64,000 nt of DNA from Sipunculus nudus (lineage: Eukaryota > Annelida > Sipuncula > Golfingiida > Sipunculidae): the NCBI GenBank assembly GCA_026874595.1, contig CM049313.1, positions 74,334,659 through 74,398,658 of the forward strand, given 5' to 3'. The first letter of the stretch is position 1. Every line of letters starts with the position of its first letter. Made by a program: the position numbers and the translations under genes. Shown in pieces: positions 45,003-58,418 of this stretch. The notes beneath the pieces are model-generated. The model was not told where the DNA came from and did no database searches. It saw nothing but the letters and a program-made list of their open reading frames with translations.

Positions 45003-46273
45003 CAAGCGCCAGTGCCAATAGCCTATTTATTGCAAAATTTTCCGTGCAATGTCGATAATGAATGTTTGCTGTAGCAGATTTATTAAGACAAAACTTATTT
45101 ATTGATCAGTTCATCCCTGAACAATCGACATATACTTGCATATACTTGTTTTTCGTTTTTCGTCAGAACGATCTATAATCATATTTTTGTCAGAGCCATC
45201 GACACCAGTATGGGTCCTTTTTAGCAGTCGACATGTCGGCTACCACACCTTTCAAATATTTAAATCATGTCAATGGTGAAATTGTAACAGTCTTATCCGC
45301 TGACAAAACCTGAAGAACATATATCGGCCAAAAAAATTTTAGAGTAAACATATAGCATTTCTTAATATATGTTTTGTTACTGTGGTCCACTCATAGGTGG
45401 GCCAGGATAGGCTTCAGCCCAGCAAGATGGCAACTTAAACCCGAACTATTTCGTCTTGCTTTTTGTTGTCCTGATAATGAATAAGCTTAATGTAAGCCTA
45501 AATATACATAGGTGCTCATTCAAGTGTTAATAATCTTTCCCTGACAGTTGCTTTAATCAGGAGATTCAGCAATGAAAAGGCCCCAGAGTATTGTGATATT
45601 TTAGCACCTGATAAGTTTCCTGCGTATTACGTGTGCATAGTAAATTAGCTAAAACATATTCCTTTTCATATTACAAAACCCGTTTCTGTAAGACAATACA
45701 AGATACATTTAATGCAAATTAGTATTGTTAAAAAGGGTGGCGATCAGAGACCTAAAAAGAATCCTGTAATATCGGGAAACAGAAGGACTAAACACCATCA
45801 GCATATAGGATTGAACCCCGTGACCTCAGTCTGGATATTGCCAAAGGACTGTTTGTACTGATGACACCAAGACCGTAAAGTGGGTGAAGCCCTTAATAAC
45901 AGCGTGCTGAAACTATGTTGTAAGCTTTTAATATCTTCCTTATCGTCTGAACAGATTGTACACTGTGGCCTCTGGGTCAATAGCCTATTATCTCAATTTT
46001 TTGCACTTTGAAGTTTATTGATACACACATATGTTAGTGGATTATTTATACCTCCAGGCAGTTAGGAATGATAACCAATACTTCAAACGTCTTTCGGTGG
46101 ACTAAGTCCAATGAAACTGTGTACTTGCGTTAAGTCTGTATGCGGCCGTGCTACCCCAACATACGTACTGAAATTTAGTCCTTGGCGTTTTCATTTCGAA
46201 AAATATGATACATATCTCATTATTGCTGCATATTTTCTTGAAGACAAACAGGCACACAAAATTTGACACAAAC
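45003..46273. other. Intergenic, nothing recognised
   Basis: No exon, RNA gene or shared repeat supported. Confidence 0.5.
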
Positions 46274-46589
46274 AATGAACTGCAGCGGTCACACCGCAGT
46301 CGTCTTAGAACTCCTTCGTTTTAATCGCTGCTTTATGTAGCAGTATTCTCCGGGTAACACCACCAGGGCTCCCATGGAGTAGAGAATTGTAATCAGACCA
46401 AAGAGGATGGTATGGCATTGTGCATCCAATTCCAAAATTTTAAATCCGTAACACCCTGCTCTCGTTGGTCGGATTCTTGGCCTTGTGCCAACCCTTGTGA
46501 TGAGATTCCGAGCAACTTGCTGAAAAAAGCAGCGGTTAACACAAAGGAGTTCTGGAACGACCGCAGAGTATAACCACTGCGTGAGAAGT
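46274..46589. mobile_element. MITE, family 2, copy 3
   Basis: TIRs of about 75 bp (TGCAGCGGTCACACCGCAGT against the complement of 46512-46589). The core contains GTAATCAGACCAAAGAGGAT and CATTGTGCATCCAATT, as in copy 2. Confidence 0.78.
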
Positions 46590-46735
46590 GTAATCTCGCG
46601 CAAACATTCATATACCCTCATATCTCATTGAAAAAAATGGTATTTCCCGGGAGGAAGTGGTGATGGTCATTGTACTCTCTTTGTTAGTAAGGAGTGATGA
46701 ACAATTACCTGTTTGTTTTGTGTATGTGTATGTTT

Positions 46736-46784
46736 GAGAGAGAGAAGAAGAAGAAGGGGAAGAAGAAGAAGAAGAAGAAGAAGA

Positions 46785-46828
<44 letters not shown>
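46736..46828 (+). repeat. 93-nt pure purine tract, (GAA)n then (GA)n
   Basis: Every base from 46736 to 46828 is A or G. Serine/leucine-rich frames on the complement are artefacts of it. Confidence 0.95.
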
Positions 46829-46831
<3 letters not shown>

Positions 46832-48901
46832 GCATAACGGTGAGGAATAGTTAATAATTTGAAGTGAATGCACCATCACACGTAACCAAGGACACCTTTA
46901 TGCCGGGATTTTAGTAAACAAGACGCACGATCATTTGTTTAAAAAAAAACCCCATAAAACAGGGCAAGCAAAAGTAAATGCACTGGTCACATATATACTC
47001 TTATAAGTTAACTGTCTGACCAGTTGTCCATTGTAATATCTATAATACCTCTTCTGGCTAAAATGAGTTGAGTGTTAAATAATAAAAGATGGTAATATCC
47101 AATATCTTTCTTTTTGACACGTAATGAGTACTCGTAAACACTGATGGTGTACGTGCCAAACAGAACCCAGGTGAGTCGTGGGAGCAAGGGGACCAGGTTA
47201 ACCGTTTGTTTATGCATGTGTATACAATTACGGGGTTTCCAAGTGCATCATAAACAAAACACAAGGAGTTCCAAACGATCAGCGTTGATGCTTACACTGT
47301 TTGCATGTGCCGCTGTCCGGATACAGTGAGTTATACAAAGTTACCTGTATCAAATGCAGTATCTAACTCTATACATTTTTGTTTATATCTGCGGGGGGGG
47401 GGGGGGATGAGGTAGTTTGGGATAGAATGATATAAGGATACAAGATTTATGGAAAAGAGAGAGCTGCCTAAGCTTCTGTAATATATATATATATATATAT
47501 ATGCATTAAAAACGCATGTAATCATTAATATTCGAATACTAAGCAGCCGAGCCAAATGCAGCCTGCGGAAACAGAGGCCCGCAATGTTACGTTTCGGATA
47601 TAAAGAAATTCATATAAAAATATGATTCCTTCTACTATGTAAATGACAAAAAAAAGCATGCAGTATACCCGTTGTACACACTCCTGCTCGTTCCAACCAG
47701 ATTGAAACATGAGCGAATTCCAACTGGGCTAATATAACAAATTTATATAAATGCAAGTGATACTCTCATGGAACACATGTTGGGGCAAAGACACGTTGTA
47801 TCATGTAGCGTCGAAATAAAGAGCTGGCTCACGCGTCATTAAGTACGGAATAACAAGATGTCCTCGGTTAATGTTTTGACTTAGGCAAAAATATGTGTAG
47901 GACACTCATTTATTTACAAGGCCCAACCCCTAATCAGTATACCATTTTGGCCCATCGCTTCTGAAGTGATCATACATTTGAAGTGGTTTTTTTTGTCAGA
48001 AAAATTTTATCATTATTTTCAGGTATCGGTAAATACTACACAAGATGCAAACATCATCTTTTATCTCATTGGGTGCCTGTTAAACAAAAAATAAATTGGT
48101 CATGCTAGAAAATAGAACGTTAAGCTGACAAACACAATTTTTGATGTAACTGTGGTGTAATAATGTAAACAAATGAATAATGAAAATACAAAGGATTTTG
48201 CCATAAATACTGTATGAATTATTGAGTTGACGATTTTCCGTTCTATGAACAAAAACATTATATAACAATAGAACAAACAGTTGCACTTTAGACCACATAA
48301 TCAATAACAATAGGCTATTTGCATCCTGCAAAAAAACAAGTACCAGTGTTGATGGTTTGAGATGGAATACCATAAGATGGTATAATATACTGAAGTAACA
48401 CATGCAAAAGTCCCATTAAACGGCCAAAGCGGACATAAAACTGTTGTACCAGAGACAGGTTTGTAATTTGTAACATCAGGGGAGGTATCAGAATCTCACT
48501 CAAAGGACACAAGGTGGTACGTATATAATTAAGAAGGCACCATTCAATGTTACTCGATGTCCCCACTTGGAGACCTTAGTTTTCTTTCACGTGTGGCAGC
48601 AGTTCCGACTCCGGGAAGTCTGGAAGTACTTCCACCGTTAATCATCATTATTATTCGTTTACATGTCTTCTTCTTTGCTTTCATGAATTTGTTGACACAT
48701 TTATTACTACAGAGAAGAATACTACAACATCAATTTACACTGTCTGAGGTTATGCGCTCTCATAGGGATTTGACTGCATGAACTGTGGTCAGGCGGCCTA
48801 ACCTAATAACCACCTTTTGTGTATATGGACGCCGCGTGTGGCTTGTTCTACCTCAGTAGGGAGGTATGTTTTTATCGGTGTTGATTAATACGTTGCTTTG
48901 T
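46829..48901. other. Intergenic with microsatellites
   Basis: A G14 run at 47393-47406 and (AT)n at 47481-47501. No supported gene. Confidence 0.4.
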
Positions 48902-49105
48902 TGCCTTCGCTCGGAGGATATATGCGTTTATCTCCGTCCGTTAGTTTGTGTGTGTGTGTGTTTGTTCACAACATAATTCACCCAATCATGAACGGAATCT
49001 CATGAAATTTTCAGGGCATTCCGGTAATGGGACATTGAAGAATCGATTAGATTTTGGTGTCTATCTGGCACATTATCTGGATTCAGGAATGTTCTCTAGG
49101 AAAAT
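48902..49105. repeat. Dispersed repeat pair, copy 2
   Basis: ATATATGCGTTTATC, GTTTGTTCACAACATA, CAATCATGAACGGAATCTCA and AGAATCGATTAGATTTTGGT are colinear with 41485-41700. It includes a (TG)n run. Confidence 0.7.
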
Positions 49106-51776
49106 TAAAAAATGCACAGTCACTGAATATAGGCCGAGACAGTGAAACCGGAAACGGTTTTGGGAGCATCCCACAAGAGGGAGCTTACTAAGGTAGACTC
49201 TTGTAGCTTTCTAGTTAATAAGTTGCTTTGTTGGATATATGATTCGTCTGCCGGTGAGTAACTTTACTCAAACAGTTAAATAAGGGATTGATTCAATAAT
49301 AAGGAGAGTTAGGGTGTCACCCAAGAACAAGCCATTAAATTTTGGATGGTAATTTTATGTAATCTGGGTAATCAAAAAAATTTTTTAAAGAATCTTTTAC
49401 ATTGTGAGATATAAACAATTTCTTTATCACGGCCAAAGGCGATAATCATTCAATAGGGTCGCCCGTGTTATGGCTGACATAGCTGATATGTGAGGCAACG
49501 AGGGAGTTTGTGTATTGTGACAAATATTTTCTAGGTTGCATTCAGATAGTCCTGGCCACAGTTTGATCAGGAATTTGGCGGAGGTACATATTAGGTCTGG
49601 GACTACTTTGTAGTTGTACATGTTTTATGTCTTGTTTTGTATGACTGCATGAACCACCAAGAGAGTCCTCGGTGAGCTCAGACCCCCGCCAGCATTGATT
49701 TATCTCCAGAACACGATCAAAAGATCTAAAAGTTAGTTTTTTTGAGTGGGATGAATATATTTAAAAAAAGAATTTCGATCAATGATATAGGTTTAGTACC
49801 AGTTTATGAAATAGATTATACCTCAACTCTACAATCCAAGGCACCATTTAGACATATTTTATGTTAGGATGTCACCTAGAGATATTTGGTGATATTTATA
49901 TACGATTAATAAGCAAAGCATCATAAATGATTGCAAAATTTGATAAAAATGGAAATTGTCCTTGATTCACTCAACATGTCATGCATATGACACTAATTGA
50001 TCCGGACACATATATGTATATATGTAAATTCAATGCATTTTTGCAACAGGTGTTCGGAAAGTCGTCACATGTTGCCTTCATCAAACGTCAGCGCATACAG
50101 CAGCCACCTGTTCAATAGCACTCACCTGCACTGTAATATGATCCAGGTACAAGTCTACATCAAATCATAATCTTCATCTATTAATAAAATATTGTTCCAC
50201 AGACTCGAAACCAAGTAAATATTCACAACAGATGTGTCGCGAACAAGTCAACATTGTTTTGAAGTTAATGTTTCGGGAAAATTTTTTATGAAATGTAAAC
50301 GTGGCTTTCGAAGTCTTCTGAAACTGCATTTTTACGGCAGTTTTATAGCCATTTCTTATATATGTTAAAATAATATAACTTATAAAGATATAGATGATGT
50401 TTTTGAGAGTTTGTCAAACGATACTAAGATACTTTTAGTTCTATATATAGTAAAACCATTTCAATATATGTTAGTTACCAGATAACAATTAAGATACGAA
50501 TTCGTAGGGGGCAAAGGGTGTTTAGACTTGTTGACCCAGAAAGAATGAACGTAAGCTGGAAAAAGATTTACCAATTACACATATGTGGCAAGGAAGAATA
50601 GAGTAAAAATCCACAGAAATTAACTTGCACATTCTACAGGAAGTAATGTCATAAATATCCTGTGTTATATGATTGGACAAAAGGAGTCGAGACTGGTTTG
50701 CATGACTGTGAGGAACTAGACTGGTATATATCTATAAAAAAATGCTGAATAAATAATAATAAACACAGTCTTATACCATGAGGCACAAATCTGATTAAGA
50801 TACACATGTTAAATCAATCTGTGCGAAATGTTTGCATCAAAGTGAAATTGCAAGAAATCATCTCTGGTATCTTACGTCCAGACACAAAGGGACGCCTTAG
50901 GTTACTGTACATAATGTAGAAAATTACCAGGTTCAGAGACATGCCAAGGACATTCTTGTAGGTAGTCCAAGCAGCTCTTGCTATATAAATGAAAACAATG
51001 TATCACATATTTCTAATAAAAAGGAGGGACCATCAATTATATAACCTGCGTTATTTGCAGGTCAAATGTCAGCGACATCTACAAAACTAATCATACAAGC
51101 AGCATGTGATATTTGACTGAATACGCAGGACCATATGACTTACAACATCGCGCACGCTACCTGTGGTACATGTTATGTCCGCCATCCCCTAGCCTAATAA
51201 AATGGCATGGCGGTCTATTAGATGATGCTGGCCCGGTGTCTGGCTTCTGGAGTTTGCGCGGTACCTGTATACTAAAACACATTCATGTCAATCAAACCCA
51301 GTAATAAAATGTAATGTTGATCATGTTTGACATCTCCCCTGTATCTTGATTTAACCAGCAGCTCGATGACAGCCCAGGTGACCCCTGACTTACTGAGATC
51401 GTCTGCTCTGCCTTTCTTCCCGCCATGAGTAATGGTTCACATGTAAATGTTGAAAATATTGTAATATATTATAAAATGAGTACACTTTAGAAGAAGAGGT
51501 TTAGAGGTTTACTGTGAGGTTAAGCTAAAGAATAGTTATTGCAGTAAATAAATTCGTAATTTCTAAATAATTTCAATTTTAACTGAATGTACTGCTTTAT
51601 TCAGTTATTTTTCAAAATTCTACATTTTATGTAGTTTCTGTTGTTTTCTGAATGTAAAATGGCTACTTGTATTTTGCTCCGAACTAATCTAATATATGAA
51701 TCTAAAATAGGAATATATAGTTCTATTCCCCTATAGACAATATGTCAGCAAAAATATGAAATTAAATACACTCTAA

Positions 51777-51781
<5 letters not shown>

Positions 51782-51828
<47 letters not shown>
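51782..51828. repeat. (AT)n microsatellite
   Basis: Uninterrupted TA alternation of about 47 bp. Confidence 0.9.
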
Positions 51829-51831
<3 letters not shown>

Positions 51832-53149
51832 TATATTAAATAAACCTATATACACACACAATACGATATGACATTGACATAACATTTCAGTAGTAATAAA
51901 ATATGCAATTCACATTCAATATTTTACCTATAAAGACGGTTGCTTTCTTGAATGCAAGCGATGCTTCATATACTAGCGATATAGTGTGTATATATAATAT
52001 ATATATTATATATAATATATATAATATAAAACATATATATATAATATCATATCATATCATATCATATATAATATATTGTCTATCAGCCATAAAAGAACCC
52101 GATGGCAGTCCGCAATTTGTTACATTTTATCCAATGATCATATTATCAAGTTTTTTTTTAGCTTGGCGTTATAGTTCGAAGTAGCTTATAGATTTTATAT
52201 AAGAAATAGGACCTGTATAACTACATATTTTTTATAATTATTTTAGGCCAGACAGAGATTTGAAAAAATCGAAAAACTATTAAAAAAATATAATTTTCAT
52301 ACATGTATTGTGATTTGGTGACATGCTTCTTGTAGGTCTAGTTTTTTAACACTATTGAAATGCAAACTGACAGACACTGACAATAGTTTGAAGAGAAAGT
52401 GAAGATTAAAGTGATAAACTGGAACTCCTCATAGTTGTGGCTGCATGTATACATCGTACCTGAGTTTAACAGCCACATGACACTACAACATAACAAAGAT
52501 AGATATATTGGAACACATTATCCTTTTTCATCTGAGTCGCAAGAACGTGAGAAAACCCGCCCTGAAATTAAAACTCTGCGACTTTAAGCAAACAATGCAA
52601 AACATGAAGGCTTTAAAAATAGAAAAAAAAATTCCCCTCCAGCAGGATAAGATGTTGGCAGATAATATGTTAATAAAAATATAGTTTACATGTAATCTTC
52701 TTAAATGTTGTCACATTTTTGATATTACATAACATTCCAATAAACCTTCGGAATCGAATTTTCGAGAGTTCCTAAACCTGAAAAAAAAAAAAACATATAA
52801 AGAAACCCCCGAGTAAATAATAACAAGAAACAAGGAAAAGCTTCCGGACGTCTAGTGGCTGTCTAAATGTCATCAGTTTAGAACAGAAAACTGGCAGAAA
52901 GTGCTAAGAGTGCATCTAGAAGGGGAATAATAGGGGAACGTAGTTGTAAAATGTGTATAGAAACTGAGATTCTTTATTTTATAATCTTTTGATCATTAGA
53001 AATAAATAATAGTAACAAGTAACAAAAGAAATAAGCCTTATTAAATAACACATGGGATTTCCCGAAATCCTTTCGAAACATAACTGCACGGGAAATTATG
53101 ACAAATATCAACACATCTCATTCCATCAAGCCGAAGTTTAAGATAACTA

Positions 53150-53213
<64 letters not shown>

Positions 53214-53218
53214 ATATT
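53150..53218. repeat. (AT)n microsatellite
   Basis: TA alternation of about 69 bp with one TTT interruption. Confidence 0.9.
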
Positions 53219-55582
53219 ATGTTGATACGAAAGATAAAGTCGATAAGACACAAAACGATATGACGCAGGTTCTTAAAAACAGTAGCCTTTCGTTATTTAA
53301 ATCTGCCATACTACACTGTGACGTATGTACCAATTCTTAAGTATACAGGTTGATCACCAACGCATACATCTGTAGTGTAAATAGTAAATACAGTCCTAGG
53401 TAGACAACTTTTCTCATACTCGTGTCTGTTGTTGGGTGGACTGTCGGCCTATTTGCACTAGTAAGTAAACACTGGAACTAGTTCGTGGAGAAATCTGAGC
53501 GGACATGCAGCAACAGCAGGGTATACATTGCCTAGATAACAGCTACGACTTGTGTCTTAATATCCTTTCAAATTCTTCAATATCAGATCTTCACAGATTA
53601 AAGTTATTTTAAGGCCAATTCGCGTAGAATTTATACCTTAAATTTAAATTATAATGGTATTTCTGCATTATGTCAACCTAATATCAGTTAATGAATAACG
53701 TTTTAGTAATTGGAACTGAAATTCAAATTATTGGTATGCAGTTAAAGATAACCGTCGAGATTTAACTCATCATTTTCTCATATAATGACGGTTTCTCTAA
53801 TTTTAATGACTAAAACTTACATCCTTGAATTAGCAGTTCGTTCGCTTACACAAGGAATAAAAAGTTAAGATTGGGTTTAAAACCTGATATCGCTGACGAT
53901 GTCATTATCATCCCATTTAACACTTTGTCTTACAACCTGTATATTCTTGTAGGGTTTATCAGCAAGGTAGGAAGCATACAGTCAAGCAGCCATAAAACAG
54001 GCACCAGAAGGTTATTCCTTTTACATTTGCTTGACGACCATGACCGGTATTCAGTCTTTCCCGGGTGGAGAGGGTCACCACTGTGGTAAAAACAATAGCC
54101 GGGGGTCTTAGGACCTAACCGGCACACCACCATAATCAACAAAGAATACAGGCACTTGCCAGTTCTCCATGAATGATGGGACTTGACAAATTCGCTAAAA
54201 CTTACCTGAGCTCACCGGCATTTGAATACGCAATAATTTAAAACCTACTGAATACTTACTGTTTAACCTTAATATCAGCTCGCCTTCTCAGGCCTGGCTG
54301 TATTTCGCATCAAATGATAACTAACGTGTTCTAAGTTACTTATGGAGTCAACCACTAGATGACAGCTTCCAGGAGGAAGACCAAAAAGTACATGATTTAA
54401 GCTTTATCCAGTGACTCCTGTATTGCTCAGTGTTGCGTTCTATATTACATGTTTTAGTGGAAAATGAACACCGGCATTTCAGATATAGGTTTCCCACGAA
54501 GAAAGCCGTGTAACGTGCACACTAAACAAGCTATACAGGTACCTTACATCGTGCTGCTGTTCACAAGCCATAGAGCTGAGCGCTTCACCTGGAGTCTGAT
54601 AATAGAACAGCGGGATTTATGAAAAAGGCCTCTCTGAGGGGAGAGTCAGGTGCAATAGACGTGAAAAATTAGTCTTAGTTTGTCAGAAGGGCACAGTGAC
54701 CTCTGTACACCAGATTCCCGCTGCCATCAGCTACCTCTAACAGGTCTCCCCCTACTGCCACCAGCATGAAACGATGATTTATTGAACAACCAAAATAGCC
54801 TTCAGTAGAGCGCAAACCTCCTCCAAAGCAAAACAAGTTTAATACCAGATCTACCCCTTTATCTACCCCTCCCAGAGGACTTTCTTTTAGATTTCTTATA
54901 ATTTTTCTTGTAAATTTTCTAATCCTCCCATTTTCATTATCGGGGATACGCCCTTGTTATGTAAAATATATGGTTTATGTGCAGCATGGTAAACAAATTA
55001 CCCCAAACCAGTCAACAACCATTATTTAAAAAAAATCACCTACATATGTATGAAGATATTCAGATGAAAATGAAAATTTACTTGCTCTCTTTCTACATGA
55101 GTTCGTTGCTCCTGGCAACGTCTATATATCAAGTTTATTTCCACACCACTTACAAATTTGGTCCCGTTCCAGAAACCATGTGACGCCACGCGGAGGTTTT
55201 TGACACTCTAGGCCGAGAGCTGGTAAGATAAAGTTTTGAGTTGTCAAGACGACAGAAACAGAGTGATATCCATCTAACAATAATAACACGAAAGAACATT
55301 TGCATGGTTATTTACGGAATGTTCAGATCTGCCGCAAAACACCCCCTCTTTATTCACTGTGATCGAATGAGTTCTACTGGATATAAGATACAAAGTGGAC
55401 CAACAGACACAGACATAATTAACCGTGTAATAAGACGACAGTATTACATTTAAAACATTCGTTAGCATATATTATTTTCTGTAAAAACAGGTACATGTAT
55501 CTTTAATTCTTATTACAAACGTCTTATATGAATGTATTCGCCAATTTTGATTGAATGTAGTTATACGAGATAAAATTCATCG

Positions 55583-55586
<4 letters not shown>

Positions 55587-55631
<45 letters not shown>
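55587..55631. repeat. (AT)n microsatellite
   Basis: Uninterrupted TA alternation of about 45 bp. Confidence 0.9.
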
Positions 55632-55636
<5 letters not shown>

Positions 55637-57337
55637 TCTCGGAATTACGACCACCGACAGGACCTTGATAAAGTGGTTGCATTTCAGAGGTGGTCGCATA
55701 AGTGAGGTTTTACTATCAAAGGTTTTACAACAGCTCGTTTGTCCGTACGTTCTTAACCTAAGTAGCTATTCATTTTAATCTGGGATTATTGATTTCTTTA
55801 TCTACCTATATGTGCAACATGAGGCAGGAAATTAACACGATACGTTTTGCATAATTTTATTTGTTAATACTGAAAAAAATGAGAAAACTGAAAGATAAAA
55901 AAAAATGAAAATCTTTATTCCAAGGACATCTCAAGGCAAGCACAACTTCTGTTTTAAACAACATTACAATATATACAATGAATGCTTGTACGATATTTAT
56001 GCTTGATATATCATAAACGTCAACCTCAAACGCAGACCAAACAGACTCTTCGTTAGGGCTCTGGCAAAGTCTATTTCCTGAGAAACCGATCCATACAAAG
56101 TTGCCGACGTTGACACATGGCGTGTTCAGCTCGCGCTCCTGCAGCTTGCCCTCCAGCGCAGACATGTCATGACATAAGTCATGGTAGCAGCGATCACCCA
56201 AAAAGTTTTTAATGGTAGTTGCCATATCCAATAGATTCTTGAAGCTAGGGGACTACGTATCACGCATATAATTAACGGCAGGCCTCAAAAAGTTATGAAA
56301 CCATGACGCAAACATTCCTGGTCATGTGTGATCATCCGTGAACACCCTTTGATGTATGCCTTGTTTCGTCTCATGCCCTTTACCAATTAGGGATCTAATG
56401 CATTGGTTTGATATATATCAATCATTGGCCGAATTGGCAGTCACATAGCCTTTTCCATTGCAATATCTTTTAATAACAGAGGGCACTGCCACTGGGCACA
56501 GTGCATACTTCACAGAAGTAGTCCCCAATAGTAAATAGCTTTTACCTTACACCACCTTATATAATTTCCTTTCATGCAGTCGGTTATTTTAAAATTTAAT
56601 AGAATATTTTGCTGAGAATTTTGTTTTTAAGTTTGGGTTATTCAGGAATAATAAAAACAAGCCAATGTATTTGTAAGTATCACTTGAAGTAATGCTATGT
56701 CTGTCTCAATGAAGATATTAGAATAATACCTTGTGGCGTTGATAAAAAATGAAGTTTTTCTGACTTTTATTGAAAAACAAAGAAATACCAAATAGTCTAG
56801 GTCAGGTATCTAATCCTATGCTATGTAGGAACAAAGCCTTCTCGGTTCCTGCTTTAGGAATACCAATTCTGTCAAGAAGTCGAGAGGTCTGTCCATATGC
56901 AGTTACATAACGAGAACGGCACAAGTTATTTACATACCTCCCAGGGCGGGCTGCATGGGCCACAGGGACATCTGGAAACCTGAACTAAATATTGATGCCA
57001 TTGGGATGATGGTATTTAATTTGGGTCGCTTTCACCCAAATTTAAAGGGCCATCCTTTCCATCCCTGCATGCATAGCTCCGCCAATGAGAAGCAATTTCA
57101 CAGGCCCTACCCCTTTACTAGGATCCCCACAAACCTTTACATTGGCCTTATTGTCACAAGTTTAGTAGAAATATGTTGGAAGTTTTGCGTTTTCCTAGTA
57201 TAACAGACAACTAAACCAGCCTACAGATAAAAATAATTTGGGTAAAATCAAAACCTTACTCGCAAAGCTTACGATGACCACTGCTTTCCTTACCGTGACG
57301 TTTTATACCAGTGACGTTGGTGCATGTGGATCATTGA

Positions 57338-57543
57338 GCAGAAGCGGATCCGGGGGGGGGGGGGGGGTGTCCAGGAGTCCGGACCCCCCTTTTTCACCCG
57401 AAGCAACTTCTTTTAAAGGGTTTTAGAAGAAATTTTGCGGCCTGGACCCCCTTTCCCGGAGCTAAAGACCTTTTTTTTTTAGGATTTTAATAAGTCCTCC
57501 TGGATTGGACCCCCTTTTCCTAAATCCTGGATCCGCCCCTGTT
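57338..57543. mobile_element. GGATCCGCCCC-type short element, copy 3 (most complete)
   Basis: The left end GCAGAAGCGGATCCGG and the right end CTGGATCCGCCCCTG form short inverted termini. A G16 run (57352-57367) follows the left end. The interior shares TTTTGCGGCCTGGACCCC and AAGTCCTCCT with the 31-kb copy. Confidence 0.6.
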
Positions 57544-58418
57544 GACGGTTGCCATTACCTATTTCTTTTGTCGTCTTGGCCAATTATAATATAAAAATGA
57601 TGCAAAGAAATACATTAAGGATATTTAACTTAGATACCACTGGTGTTTTTAAAAAATGGAAGAACATACGAAGTTAAAAAAATAAACAGCAAGCTATACG
57701 TATAACTTAAGGAATACCCATAAAGAATTCATGAAACACTCATGCAGACATGCAACTCAATATCAGTAACTAATGTTACTGAGTGAAATGTTCATTTTGG
57801 CCAGACTTGGGTCAAGCATGATGAGAGAAATTTAATTCCTGACTGACATAACATATAATGGTAGGTACTTTGTAAAAACTGAAAGAATGTTTACTTGCAT
57901 TTGTTGTGACATTAAGAGAAAAATGATGAAAGGTCAATTTTTAAATGTGTCAACTGTTACAACTCCAGTAATCAGCGGGAGAAAGTGAGGATATATGCAA
58001 TATGAATTTTCGCCATGGTTTTTATTTTTGCTGTTCAGCATAGTCACAGTTTTTGCTAAGGCCTCGCTCAACGTTGTATGAACCGAAACTCATCGGTCAG
58101 TAATTCAGGTAAATTCAGGCAGATCCTGAGGTAAGTGCTTTTATCACCTGAACCAGGTGTTCGTTGAAAAACACTGTAGTGTTAATTCACGATGTGTTTG
58201 TTTGTCGTATATAGAGTTACGTACAGAATACTACGTTTTGTTTAGCCGATCGTCTACCGCACGTCAACCTGACGTGAAGCGTTCTCAGCTGTGCCGGGAG
58301 AAGCCTAATTACCGTTGAGGTCGAAGAAGTTAAAACATCATGACTTGGAAATAACCTGTGAAAACCTGTTAAAACACCGTGAAGCAGCTGTTTCAGTATT
58401 TTATATTAAGGTGCATCC

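Larger units (their letters stand above)
49106..55586. other. Gene-poor stretch
   Basis: I see no exon or RNA gene with support on either strand. Marked simple repeats: (AT)n at 51782-51828, an ATATA/TATCA tract at 51990-52075, and (AT)n at 53150-53218. Confidence 0.4.

Noticed and set aside
45800-45880. tRNA-like B box (GGGGTTCAATCC on the minus strand)
   Set aside because: There is no A box at the right distance and no cloverleaf can be drawn.
46608-46879. Serine- and leucine-rich minus-strand frames
   Set aside because: They are translations of the (GAA)n/(GA)n tract.
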